The position numbers and the translations under genes were made by a program. This document shows, in pieces, positions 34,431 through 42,610 of a DNA stretch of 64,000 nucleotides. The stretch's first letter is position 1. Every line of letters starts with the position of its first letter. The DNA is from Kosakonia sp. SMBL-WEM22 (GTDB lineage: Bacteria > Pseudomonadota > Gammaproteobacteria > Enterobacterales > Enterobacteriaceae): contig NZ_CP051488.1 in assembly GCF_014490785.1 (NCBI RefSeq), forward strand, positions 2,046,001 to 2,110,000, given 5' to 3'. The notes under the pieces were generated by a model that searched no databases, was not told the DNA's origin, and saw only the letters and a list, made by a program, of their open reading frames with translations.

Positions 34431-34865
34431 ATGCCTAATATCGTGCTCAAAACAATATTACTAATGCTTGGTGGCCTGCTGACAGCCAATGTCGCACTGG
34501 CCAAAACATGTACCCCTGCGGATGCTGAATCCGCCGATATGGCTATCGACTCTTTAAATTCATGGAGTGCCATTAACCAGAATCGCTTTAAGTTTGGTCA
34601 TTGCGATGCGGGTGATATTTCAGAAGGCGTTTCAGAGGCGGTTGCGCGGCTTTTGGCCGATCGCTGGGATACGTTGCCTGATTTAGCCATTGAGATCCGT
34701 AAAAATCCTCCACTGAAGAAATATGTTCTGCGACACATCGACTCCACCATTGATACCAAAGATCTCGATAAAATCGGGAATCAGGCCGCCCACTCCTGCC
34801 CGGCTAAAGAGGAAAAACTGTGTGGCGAAATTAAAGTAGCCGCAGGAAAAGCAGCCGAGGAGTAA
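34431..34865 (+). CDS. Hypothetical periplasmic protein
   Basis: A 144-residue protein with a signal peptide (IVLKTILLMLGGLLTANVAL, cleavage after ALA). The mature part has four cysteines (TCTPADAESADMAIDSLNSW, FGHCDAGD, HSCPAKEEKLCGE), probably two disulfides, and is helical. It resembles small periplasmic immunity-like proteins in general layout, but I cannot assign a family. A four-codon frame ATGACGAATGCCTAA overlaps the chosen ATG, so initiation could be coupled or the true start could be at 34424 with a lost base. Confidence 0.65.
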   Translation: MPNIVLKTILLMLGGLLTANVALAKTCTPADAESADMAIDSLNSWSAINQNRFKFGHCDAGDISEGVSEAVARLLADRWDTLPDLAIEIRKNPPLKKYVLRHIDSTIDTKDLDKIGNQAAHSCPAKEEKLCGEIKVAAGKAAEE

Positions 34866-34932
34866 TTCACGCGATAAGTACACGTCCGCTAAGCGGGCTT
34901 TTCCCGAAACGCATCACGCTAAATATTCTCCC

Positions 34933-35279
34933 TCACGGCTCGCCTTCCCAGTAATCGACGCCTTTGCCTCTGAAATCGACCACTCTGAAGCCATCATCTT
35001 TCTGATTGGTAGATTTCACTAAGTATTTATTCGAATCCGCGCTCGCACACTTCGGGCAACGCCATGGTGCTGACGGACGTATACATTAGCGGCAGAGAGG
35101 AGGTGTTGACTATCTGATGCGGCCACGCTTTTCCGGGGGGAATGGTGATTTGCTGAACGCCTGGGCGATGCTGCCATAAGGGAGCGCGCTCTACTTTCCG
35201 CAACACCGCCATATGCCCGTCGCCCTGCGGCTCTTCGTCGACAGTATAAAAGCAAGGCAGCGTGGCTGAGGGATAACAG
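34933..35279 (-). pseudogene. Cupin-domain protein, truncated and frameshifted
   Basis: The minus-strand frame reads MAVLRKVERAPLWQHRPGVQ, QITIPPGKAWPHQIVNTSSL, PLMYTSVSTMALPEVCERG and stops. One base later the rest continues: SNKYLVKSTNQKDDGFRVVD and FRGKGVDYWEGEP. PPGKAWPHQ..NTSS is the cupin metal-site region, although the usual first histidine pair is weak. The N-terminal third is missing. It lies directly after the HxlR gene on the same strand. Confidence 0.65.
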
Positions 35280-35288
35280 ACGTGGCGA

Positions 35289-35750
35289 TTACGCTTTGCC
35301 GCCCGACGTCACCCGCTGGCGGTGACAATCCGCTGGTTCCACTTTTTTCCCCTCTGCGGAACAGACATGTAACGGCAGCAGAGGTTTGCCGCTGGTATTA
35401 TCCACCAGCACAGAGTGCACCTCGCCCTCCTCGAAGAGATAGCGCTCACCCCATTGCCGCATCGCCACGACAATGGGAAACACCGCGCGGCCTTTGTCGG
35501 TCAGCACATATTCACTGTAGGCGCTGCCATCGGACGCGGGTGAGATCGCGAAAATCCCGAGTTCAACCAGTTGCTTGAGGCGAGAGGCGAGAATGTTTTT
35601 CGCCAGTCCGAGATTTTTTTGAAACTCACTGAACCTGCGCACATCGTCAAACGCTTCCCGGATGATCATCAAACACCAGCGCTCGCCTATCGACTCCAGG
35701 GTTCGGGCCACCGGGCATTCACTGGTCCTGAGGGATTCCTGTTTCGCCAT
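35289..35750 (-). CDS. HxlR family transcriptional regulator
   Basis: A 153-residue winged-helix regulator of the HxlR type. It has the cysteine-containing start SECPVARTLESIGERWCLMI, the recognition helix region RRFSEFQKNLGLAKNILASR, then LKQLVELGIFAISPASDGSA and YVLTDKGRAVFPIVVAMRQW. A C-terminal extension of about 45 residues follows the 105-residue domain. Two cysteines (Cys12, Cys26) could sense oxidants or electrophiles. It is divergent from an MFS gene, with an inverted repeat in the spacer, so it likely represses that exporter. Confidence 0.88.
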   Translation of the reverse strand: MAKQESLRTSECPVARTLESIGERWCLMIIREAFDDVRRFSEFQKNLGLAKNILASRLKQLVELGIFAISPASDGSAYSEYVLTDKGRAVFPIVVAMRQWGERYLFEEGEVHSVLVDNTSGKPLLPLHVCSAEGKKVEPADCHRQRVTSGGKA

Positions 35751-35801
35751 TTCTGCACTCTCAGCCTCTCTGTATGGGGAAGGAGTATAAGCGCTGCGTA
35801 A

Positions 35802-35827
35802 ACTGGTTGCAAAAGAAAACCACCAGT
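35802..35827. promoter_or_regulatory. Candidate HxlR operator
   Basis: Inverted repeat ACTGGT-N14-ACCAGT, with inner GGTT/AACC pairing, between the divergent HxlR and MFS genes. Confidence 0.5.
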
Positions 35828-35879
35828 GCTATCTCTGTCGCCTTGTAGTTTTAAAAAGAAACCAGATCAGGGAGGCGCG

Positions 35880-37091
35880 ATGAGGAATAAAGTGAGTGTA
35901 GAGGCGGGTATTACGCAGGATGCAGGATCTGGCGATGCGCTGGTATTGAAACCCGGCATTGTCTTTTTGTTCTCGCTGATAAGCGCGCTGTCGGTGGCGA
36001 ATGTTTATGCTTCCCAGCCTCTGCTGGACGCCATTGCGCTCACTCTCCATGTTCCTCAGGGGGTAATTGGCAGTGTGGTGACCGCCACGCAGGCAGGCTA
36101 TGCGCTCGGGTTGATTTTTCTGGTGCCACTCGGGGATGGCATCAACCGAAAAACTCTCACCATCACACTGTTGTCTCTGTCGGCTGCGGCACTGCTGGCG
36201 GCGGGATTAGCTGCCAGTTTTGTCACCCTGCTGTGTGCGCTGTTCTTTACTGGACTGCTGGCGGTGGTGGTGCAGCTGGTAGTGGCCTGGGCCGCTATGC
36301 TGGCGGCACCTGAACAACGAGGAAAAATTGTTGGCACGGTAACGAGCGGTATTGTGTTGGGCATTCTGCTCTCCCGCGTTGTCTCAGGTAGCCTGGCTGA
36401 TATCGCAGGCTGGCGGGCGGTGTACCTGACTTCAGCTTGTTTTATGCTACTGATGGCCTGCCTGGTGGCGACAGCAGCACCAGCCCCTGCCCCCTCTATT
36501 GAAAAACGTGCCGCGTCATATCCCGCTCTGCTGCGCTCAGTTTTCAGGCTTTTTGTCACCGAGCCGCAGTTGAGAAGGAGCGGGGCGTTCGCGCTGCTGA
36601 TCTTCACTGCATTCAGCATATTGTGGAGCGCAATGGTACTGCCGCTGACTGCGCTGTCGTTATCCCATACCGGGATCGGCATGTTCGGCCTGGTAGGGGT
36701 AGCCGGTGCGCTGGCTGCGGCAAAAGCAGGTGCCTGGGCCGACCGGGGCTGGGGGCGCCGTGCCTGCGGGATCTCGCTGGTGATGCTCACACTCTCATGG
36801 TTGCCCATCGCCGCGACCGAAGTTTCACTACTGTGGCTTGTTGTCGGGATCATTATGCTGGACTTCGCTGTACAGACCGTACACGTGATCAACCAGAGCA
36901 CTCTTATCGCCGCCAGGCCTGAGGCCGCAAGCCGCCTGGTTGGCGCGTATATGTGTTTTTACTCAACGGGCAGCGCAACGGGCGCAATTGTTGCCACCCA
37001 GCTCTACGCTCACTTTGGCTGGAGCACGGTCTGCATCGCCGGGGCGGGCGTCAGCGCCTGCGCTTTTCTGCTCTGGTGTGTAAAGAGATAG
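35880..37091 (+). CDS. MFS transporter (12 TM)
   Basis: A 403-residue DHA1-type MFS exporter. After about 25 soluble residues the first helix has LFSLISALSVANVYASQPLL, common in the YnfM/EmrD-like group. Loop 2-3 reads FLVPLGDGINRKTL, corresponding to G.L.D...RK. Twelve segments. The ATG at 35880 follows GGGAGG; an earlier ATG at 35826 has no ribosome site. Probably controlled by the divergent HxlR regulator. Ends 15 bases before the stop of the MocR gene (convergent). Confidence 0.87.
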   Translation: MRNKVSVEAGITQDAGSGDALVLKPGIVFLFSLISALSVANVYASQPLLDAIALTLHVPQGVIGSVVTATQAGYALGLIFLVPLGDGINRKTLTITLLSLSAAALLAAGLAASFVTLLCALFFTGLLAVVVQLVVAWAAMLAAPEQRGKIVGTVTSGIVLGILLSRVVSGSLADIAGWRAVYLTSACFMLLMACLVATAAPAPAPSIEKRAASYPALLRSVFRLFVTEPQLRRSGAFALLIFTAFSILWSAMVLPLTALSLSHTGIGMFGLVGVAGALAAAKAGAWADRGWGRRACGISLVMLTLSWLPIAATEVSLLWLVVGIIMLDFAVQTVHVINQSTLIAARPEAASRLVGAYMCFYSTGSATGAIVATQLYAHFGWSTVCIAGAGVSACAFLLWCVKR

Positions 37092-37106
37092 ATATTGTGA
37101 TGCCTC

Positions 37107-38588
37107 TCATCCACGGGCGCGAAAAATTGCCGCAAGTTTCATGACTGCGGCCTCAATCTCCTGTTCGTTGTAGGCGGCAAAGCCCATCAGGAACCCGGTT
37201 GAGGCCGGTTGGCCTGCATATAGCGCGGTTAATCCGAGCATATCGATATCGGCGCGGCGAGCGGCGAGGGCAATCTCGGCTTCAGCGATCCCCTCTTTAA
37301 GGTGGCAGGGCATCTGCATGCCACCCGCAGGCGTCAGCCAGGTGACGAAATCAGCAAGGTGCTGCTCTATCAGACTGGCCAGTTTGTCACGCCGCGCCAC
37401 ATAGACGCCGCGCATCATCCGCACATAGGCCCCAAAATGGCCTCCTTCGATAAATTTCGCCAGCGTCAGCTGGGGAATGGAGGCGGTATGACCATCCATT
37501 AATGTGCGCGCTATCGTCAGCGGCTCAACCAGTTCGTCGGGAACGATCATATAGGCGATGCGCAGCCCCGGAAACAGGGACTTGGTGAACGTGCCGATAT
37601 AGATCGTCCGGTCAGAGCCATCCAACCCCTGGACGCAGGCCATCGGCTTGCCTTCATAGTGAAACTCGCTGTCGTAATCATCCTCTACGATCCACGCCTG
37701 ATGTCGGTTTGCCCAGTCGATAACCGCCAGTCGCCTGTCGAGAGAGAGCGTGGCGCCGGTAGGATATTGATGAGAAGGGGTGAGATAGATCGCCTTTGCC
37801 GGTTCGCTCAGTGCGTTAAGCTGCTCAATCGACAGGCCGTTCTCATCAAGCGCAACGGGTAAGGTGTTTAGCCCGGCCGCTTTAAACGCTTTATGCGCGC
37901 CCTGATAGGCGGGATCTTCAATCACCACGTTATCCTTACTGTCCATCAGCACATTGGCGCAGAGAGCCAGCGCCTGCTGAGAACTGGTAACAATGATGAT
38001 GCGTTCTGCCGTAGCGTGCGCGCCGCGCTCCAGGTTGACGTACTCCGCGATGGCGCGCCGTAAACGCTCCATACCCTGGGGCGGGCTTTGATCAAGCGCC
38101 TGGTGACGATACTCTTTCAGCACCTGACGCTGCAGGCGCTCCCAAGTGTGGATCGGGAATAAGCGTGTTTCAGGAATACCCGGTGCCAGCGGGCGAGGGC
38201 GGGAAAACTCCCGCACCCCTCCGCTTTCATAAATGACCTCACCGCGAGAGCTAAGCGCAGGTTTACGTACTCCTGCATTTGACCGGCGCTGACGTGGATG
38301 GGATTTCAGTAGCCGGGTACGCGCAGAGACGAAGCTCCCTTTGCCGGTGTGCCGCTCAATAAAGCCCTCTGCATGCAGGCGGCTGTAAGCGGCTTCAATA
38401 GTATCGCGCGAGACAGAGAGCGAAGCTGCCAGCGCGCGGGAGGCGGGAAGGGCTTTGCCTTCAGCCAGAGTACCGTCGAGGATAAGCGTGCGTATTGCCC
38501 GCTGGATCCTTTCATGCAGCGGCAGCGATCCGTTAGCCGGATCGACCATCCACGCTTTCACTGTTTCAAGTTGTGCATGCTTAAACAT
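37107..38588 (-). CDS. MocR/PdxR-type regulator (GntR DNA-binding domain fused to aminotransferase)
   Basis: A 493-residue fusion. Residues 20-90 form a GntR winged helix (LPLHERIQRAIRTLILDGTL, then ASRALAASLSVSRDTIEAAY, LHAEGFIERHTGKGSFV). Residues 120-490 form a fold-type I aminotransferase with the PLP lysine in GTFTKSLFPGLRIAY and the binding residues EDDYDSEFHYEG and NVVIEDPAYQGA. MocR proteins sense PLP-linked compounds and usually control a divergent gene. Here the divergent gene is a GNAT at 38843, with direct repeats in the 254-base spacer. Not one of the named E. coli genes as far as I can tell. Confidence 0.88.
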   Translation of the reverse strand: MFKHAQLETVKAWMVDPANGSLPLHERIQRAIRTLILDGTLAEGKALPASRALAASLSVSRDTIEAAYSRLHAEGFIERHTGKGSFVSARTRLLKSHPRQRRSNAGVRKPALSSRGEVIYESGGVREFSRPRPLAPGIPETRLFPIHTWERLQRQVLKEYRHQALDQSPPQGMERLRRAIAEYVNLERGAHATAERIIIVTSSQQALALCANVLMDSKDNVVIEDPAYQGAHKAFKAAGLNTLPVALDENGLSIEQLNALSEPAKAIYLTPSHQYPTGATLSLDRRLAVIDWANRHQAWIVEDDYDSEFHYEGKPMACVQGLDGSDRTIYIGTFTKSLFPGLRIAYMIVPDELVEPLTIARTLMDGHTASIPQLTLAKFIEGGHFGAYVRMMRGVYVARRDKLASLIEQHLADFVTWLTPAGGMQMPCHLKEGIAEAEIALAARRADIDMLGLTALYAGQPASTGFLMGFAAYNEQEIEAAVMKLAAIFRARG

Positions 38589-38655
38589 CGGCTCTCCCCG
38601 CCATGGCGCATCTCAGCCGCCAGTCTAAAGCAACAAACGCGAATGCCGAACTCTT

Positions 38656-38685
38656 AATTGGTCTGCTCTGATTGCTAAAATTGGT
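38656..38685. promoter_or_regulatory. Direct repeats AATTGGT, candidate MocR site
   Basis: AATTGGT at 38656-38662 and again at 38679-38685, 23 bases apart, about two helical turns. MocR-type regulators commonly bind direct repeats in such a spacer. Confidence 0.5.
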
Positions 38686-38842
38686 GGGGCTAAACGTGCC
38701 ATTGCCTGCTTATACTCATCTCGCAAACGTAATTAGCCATTGCCATGCAGCGGGTGGGAAATTAACGCCAGGATCTATTTCGCTGCAGTTTATTTACGGA
38801 TGACGGACACGTAACAGCAATGAAACAAGAGAGGTCATTACT

Positions 38843-39298
38843 ATGATTAATAATATTTTCACTATTGAAGCGGCACACGAGAGTGATTATGAAGAGTGGT
38901 TGCCATTGTGGGAGAAATATCAGGAATTTTATAAGGTCGATATTTCTGACGCGGTAACCCAACGCACGTGGCAACGCTTTTTCAGCCCGCTTGAGCCGGT
39001 ATTCTGTGCGGTGGCGAAATATAACGGCAAAATAGTCGGTTTTGCCCATTATCTCTTTCACCGCTCCACCTGGGCGGAGAGCGATTATTGCTACCTTGAA
39101 GATCTCTATGTGTGTGAATCTGTTCGCGGCCAACAGGCGGGCAAACAGTTAATTGAATATGTGCAGCGAGAAAGTAGAAAGCGCCACGCCAGCCATCTTT
39201 ACTGGCACACCCATGAGACCAATTATCGCGGCCAGCGTTTATATGACTGGGTGGCGAAGAGAAGCGGCATGATTGAATATCGCATGCAGGTGAGATAA
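38843..39298 (+). CDS. GNAT acetyltransferase
   Basis: A 151-residue GNAT enzyme: IEAAHESDYEEWLPLWEKYQ at the N-terminus, VGFAHYLFHRSTWAESDYCY, then LEDLYVCESVRGQQAGKQLI with the acetyl-CoA loop RGQQAGKQL. It ends RLYDWVAKRSGMIEYRMQ. This pattern belongs to the group that includes diamine or aminoglycoside-like acetyltransferases, but the substrate is open. AGAGG lies upstream. Probably regulated by the divergent MocR protein. Confidence 0.87.
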   Translation: MINNIFTIEAAHESDYEEWLPLWEKYQEFYKVDISDAVTQRTWQRFFSPLEPVFCAVAKYNGKIVGFAHYLFHRSTWAESDYCYLEDLYVCESVRGQQAGKQLIEYVQRESRKRHASHLYWHTHETNYRGQRLYDWVAKRSGMIEYRMQVR

Positions 39299-39397
39299 CA
39301 ATTTTCCGCACATCTACAACATCATTTAAAAACAAAAAGAGTTCGCATCAGGCGACGCGTTGCGGCCGTTTTTAACCTGAACAGGATAAACAAAATA

Positions 39398-39784
39398 GTG
39401 AAGAAGATACTTTTGTGTGGCCTGATACTGGCCTCGGTTTCATGCGCTGATTTCCAGAAAAGCATGCAAGATCAGATGAACGCGGTGAACGCCGCGCTCA
39501 CCCCTAAAGGTACAAACGCGCAGCAGAACGCCTCTGCGAGAAAAGTGGGCACCATCACAAACGAACAGTGCAAAACCAGCATCGGCAAGAGCCGCAGCTA
39601 TTTCGAACAGATTATTGGCTTCAAACTGAATGAGTCAAACTCTTCCAGTTATACCTCCTTCTCGGAGACCTACAACCTGCGGATAGCCGATCGTAAAGAC
39701 CGCCTTGGCGGTAACTATGCCATTTGCGTCATTGCCATCGATCCGCAAACGGATAACGTCACGACATTCTCCATGCCGGTGTAA
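39398..39784 (+). CDS. Secreted or lipid-anchored hypothetical protein
   Basis: A 128-residue protein with a signal peptide (KKILLCGLILASVSCAD). SVSC is a weak lipobox; ordinary cleavage is possible. The mature domain has a helical part rich in Asn and Gln, then NEQCKTSIGKSRSYFEQIIG, NLRIADRKDRLGGNYAIC and a beta-rich end. Start is GTG at 39398; no ATG fits. An intrinsic terminator follows 16 bases after the stop. I do not recognise the family. Confidence 0.65.
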   Translation: MKKILLCGLILASVSCADFQKSMQDQMNAVNAALTPKGTNAQQNASARKVGTITNEQCKTSIGKSRSYFEQIIGFKLNESNSSSYTSFSETYNLRIADRKDRLGGNYAICVIAIDPQTDNVTTFSMPV

Positions 39785-39800
39785 TACAGAGAGTGAAATA

Positions 39801-39836
39801 AAGCGGGATTTAGAGTGTAGTCCCGCTTGTTTTATT
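39801..39836 (+). terminator. Intrinsic terminator
   Basis: Stem AAGCGGGA / TCCCGCTT with a 12-base loop, followed by GTTTTATT, just after the secreted protein gene. Confidence 0.8.
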
Positions 39837-39959
39837 ACAAAGTCGCTGATTTGCAACTGCAACTCACTCATAACCTAGCCAGTATAAATAATAAAAAATT
39901 ACATTATCTTGAACATAACTCTTGTTTATTGTTTTCATGAGATCCTAATTCATGTTAAC

Positions 39960-40862
39960 TTACTTATCACCGCTATTTTTATTAAGATACTCCAGAAGGT
40001 AAGATAAAATCTTTCCTTTGAAGGAACGTTTTAATCCATAAGTACCATGATTTTGTTCTGTGGAATAGAGATTGCGGAATACAAAAGGATTGTATCTATC
40101 TAATATTTTCTCTGCTTTTTCTTTCGTTAACGTTTTATCTGCACACCACAAAGAGTTATCAACATGGATAGCTGCCAGAGGCAATTCAGTGACTCCCGTT
40201 GGTGAACGATTTAAAACAACCCATTCTCCTGTCTCCATTGTGGCATTTTGTCCTGCTCGGTTTCCAATAAGACTACTGCAATAAAGAATATCTTTTGCTG
40301 GTACATTCATTTTCAAAAAAACCTCGCCGAAATAGGCCCCCTCATCACCAAAAGAGTTTAAAGTGTCCATTTCAACCTTTATTGTGTCTAAGCCTAATAA
40401 TTCCGCAGAGTTTTTTATTTGTATTATCGTCTCAACATAACCATTGCTTCTCGAGCTGATCTTTCTTCCTATGTTTACAGAATTAACGTTCTTTTCTTGC
40501 AATTTCCTCTGTGTATGCTGATAAAGGCTTCGTAACTCAGCGCAAATAGAATCAACTCTTTGCTCATCAAGTTGTGCAAGTATAGTTTTATATCTCTCAT
40601 GGCAGCCATAAAAGTTTGCATAAATACGATCTTCGCAGAAGGGAAGGCGTTTGAAATTGAGTGCGCGCGCGGCGAAATAGGTTAACAAGGCGTAGCCAAA
40701 ATCTTTACCATAACTAAAACCTGTCACTCTGTCGGGAGTGTTGCTACTGCCTCTGCCAAGCCCAATACAATCATAAAGAAGATCATCTTGAATATGAAAA
40801 TGATGTTCAGGTTCAACACTTGGGAAAATGAGAGCTTGTCTGGTAAAATTGAATTTATCCAT
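39960..40862 (-). CDS. Hypothetical AT-rich protein, possibly ADP-ribosyltransferase-like
   Basis: A 300-residue soluble protein, clearly lower in GC than its neighbours. Start at 40862 (MDKFNFTRQALIF) with AAAGG eight bases before. The second half reads GAYFGEVFLKMNVPAKDILY, CSSLIGNRAGQNATMETGEW and VVLNRSPTGVTELPL. A strand ending in VPAKDIL, a later METGEWVVLNR strand and a following V.E(L/I) strand recall the end of the ADP-ribosyltransferase fold, with GEW in place of the ExE glutamates. That is a weak resemblance. No neighbour explains it. Probably acquired. Confidence 0.5.
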   Translation of the reverse strand: MDKFNFTRQALIFPSVEPEHHFHIQDDLLYDCIGLGRGSSNTPDRVTGFSYGKDFGYALLTYFAARALNFKRLPFCEDRIYANFYGCHERYKTILAQLDEQRVDSICAELRSLYQHTQRKLQEKNVNSVNIGRKISSRSNGYVETIIQIKNSAELLGLDTIKVEMDTLNSFGDEGAYFGEVFLKMNVPAKDILYCSSLIGNRAGQNATMETGEWVVLNRSPTGVTELPLAAIHVDNSLWCADKTLTKEKAEKILDRYNPFVFRNLYSTEQNHGTYGLKRSFKGKILSYLLEYLNKNSGDK

Positions 40863-41310
40863 AATTATTACCTTTATTGTCATTTGTGCAGTTAGTAGAA
40901 ACTAAGAGCTAAATTGCGTTGATTAGAAAATATCATTATACAAGCTTATGCAGAGTGTGGCTAATTATAATTATCGTATTGTATTGTTCCTATGTAGAAA
41001 AATAAGTCAGCTAACTTGCTGTTGCTGAAGTTTAAAAAAACGAACCCATCTTTTATTACTCTAAATAAATTATGCCGCTCAGTGTTTATTAATGAACATG
41101 GGGGGATTAAATGTGTCCATCCACCAGGTTTTATATCCTTTTTTTTAATAGCCATGAGTAGCAGTAATAGCTCATTGAATATGCTTATTTATATCGTGAT
41201 TTTTTAACTCTATTATCCTGTATTGCCATAGTATCTTAAATAATTATGCATATTAATTGATGAAAAAATATTGATAGGGTGATCATCGCATAAACGAACT
41301 TAGTGCCATG
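40863..41310. other. AT-rich intergenic region, no gene seen
   Basis: Very low GC with scattered short frames on both strands; none has a ribosome site and sensible sequence together. It flanks the acquired gene at 39960. Confidence 0.4.
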
Positions 41311-41340
41311 AATAAAAAAGGGAGCCAGAAGGCTCCCTTT
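41311..41340 (-). terminator. Intrinsic terminator of the yjbE-like gene
   Basis: Minus strand: AAAGGGAGCC, TTCT, GGCTCCCTTT, then a run of T. It lies 47 bases after the stop. Confidence 0.85.
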
Positions 41341-41386
41341 ATAATATGCAATGCCAGCCGCCTGAGACCGTCAGGCGCAACGCAAC

Positions 41387-41638
41387 TTACTGTGTCGACG
41401 TAGTAGTGGTTGTCGTGGTGCCGGTATTTGAACCATTATTGCCGCCCGCCGCCATCAGTGCGATACCGGTTACGGCTGTTGCAACAGTTACGCCGGCAAT
41501 GACGGACGAACCCACCGCGAATTCAGAGGCACTTGCGCCAGCCGCTTCTCCACTGTTGAGCTCCAGGGCGGAGGCAGGCGCGGCAGCAGCGTTACCCGCC
41601 GCGGTCATTAAAACCAGTGCAGCAATCGTCATTTTCAT
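41387..41638 (-). CDS. yjbE: YjbE-like secreted threonine-tail protein
   Basis: An 83-residue protein with a signal peptide (MKMTIAALVLMTAAGNAAAA). The mature part is small, Ala/Gly/Ser-rich and hydrophobic (SSVIAGVTVATAVTGIALMA), ending GSNTGTTTTTTTSTQ. This end is nearly the same as in E. coli YjbE, the first gene of the exopolysaccharide operon yjbEFGH; GfcA is a relative. Here no yjbF, yjbG or yjbH follows, and a strong terminator closes the unit. GGAG lies before the ATG at 41638. Symbol given for the family. Confidence 0.75.
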   Translation of the reverse strand: MKMTIAALVLMTAAGNAAAAPASALELNSGEAAGASASEFAVGSSVIAGVTVATAVTGIALMAAGGNNGSNTGTTTTTTTSTQ

Positions 41639-41961
41639 ATTTATCTTCTCCATTTATCGATTCTTCCATTAGGGCTTTGACATCCACACATACACTATTT
41701 TTATTGTTACCTAAGTAAAATTTACAACTGTATCCATTTGTTAAATAGGCGTTTTTAGGATCGCTGAACTATTTGTTAAGTGACTGATTTCCTGACGCCT
41801 CGCTACTTAACCCAGGCGAAACTTTCAGATTATCCGCAACCGGGTGAGCGCCACCGCTGGCGCTTTTAGCGGCGCAACCTACCCTTAAAAGTGCGACGCA
41901 GCGGCCTCAGTTCGGGCTGCGCTATTGCTGTCGTGAATGGAAAAATAACAAAGGAGTAAGA

Positions 41962-42495
41962 ATGAACATTGCTTGTCTTGGGTGGGGATCGCTTATCTGG
42001 AAAGCAGAGGGTTTACCAATTGCCAGCAGCTGGCATGCCGATGGCCCACATCTACCCATTGAGTTTTCCCGTGTTGGCGACGGGGGCGAGCTGGCCACGG
42101 CGCTCTGTATCAACGCGCCAGTTGTACCGGTCCACTGGGCATTTCTCAATACTGCCAACCTGGAGCTTGCAGTCGCGGCCCTGCGTAAGCGCGAGCAGAT
42201 CCCGGATTCCCGGGAAGATGGCGTCGGCTCGCTGGTGCTGGCGGGCAAGATGGACGGTACACTCGCCGCATGGGCTGCGGCAAAACAGCTTGATGCAGTG
42301 ATCTGGACCGCTTTACCACCGCGTTTTAACGGTATTGAGGGGCGTATACCCTGTGTTGATGATGCGCTCGCATATCTGCGCTCCCTAACGGGGGAGACTC
42401 TCAGCCACGCGCAGGACTACCTCTGCCAGGTTCCCGCCATATTCGACACGCCCTATCGCAGAGCGATTCGCGAACAGCTCGGCTGGCCCTGTTAA
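41962..42495 (+). CDS. Gamma-glutamylcyclotransferase-fold hypothetical protein
   Basis: A 177-residue cytoplasmic protein. It begins IACLGWGSLIWKAEGLPI, where GWGSLIW resembles the YGSL substrate loop of gamma-glutamylcyclotransferases. It also contains FSRVGDGGELATALCI and AVIWTALPPRFNGIEGRIPC. A conserved glutamate expected for catalysis is not evident to me, so activity is uncertain. AGGAG lies upstream of the ATG. Complete gene, no operon partner. Confidence 0.65.
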   Translation: MNIACLGWGSLIWKAEGLPIASSWHADGPHLPIEFSRVGDGGELATALCINAPVVPVHWAFLNTANLELAVAALRKREQIPDSREDGVGSLVLAGKMDGTLAAWAAAKQLDAVIWTALPPRFNGIEGRIPCVDDALAYLRSLTGETLSHAQDYLCQVPAIFDTPYRRAIREQLGWPC

Positions 42496-42610
42496 TTCTG
42501 ACAGTCGCGCAACTAATCACATTTTTGTAACACTTTCACCGCACCCTGGTAGCGCTTCGCCAGGGTAGACTCAGCCTGCTCATTGAATATGGAAAAAAGA
42601 GAACTTTAAG

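Noticed and set aside
36098..36901. Minus-strand frame opposite the MFS gene
   Set aside because: High-GC antisense frame; no ribosome site or domain.
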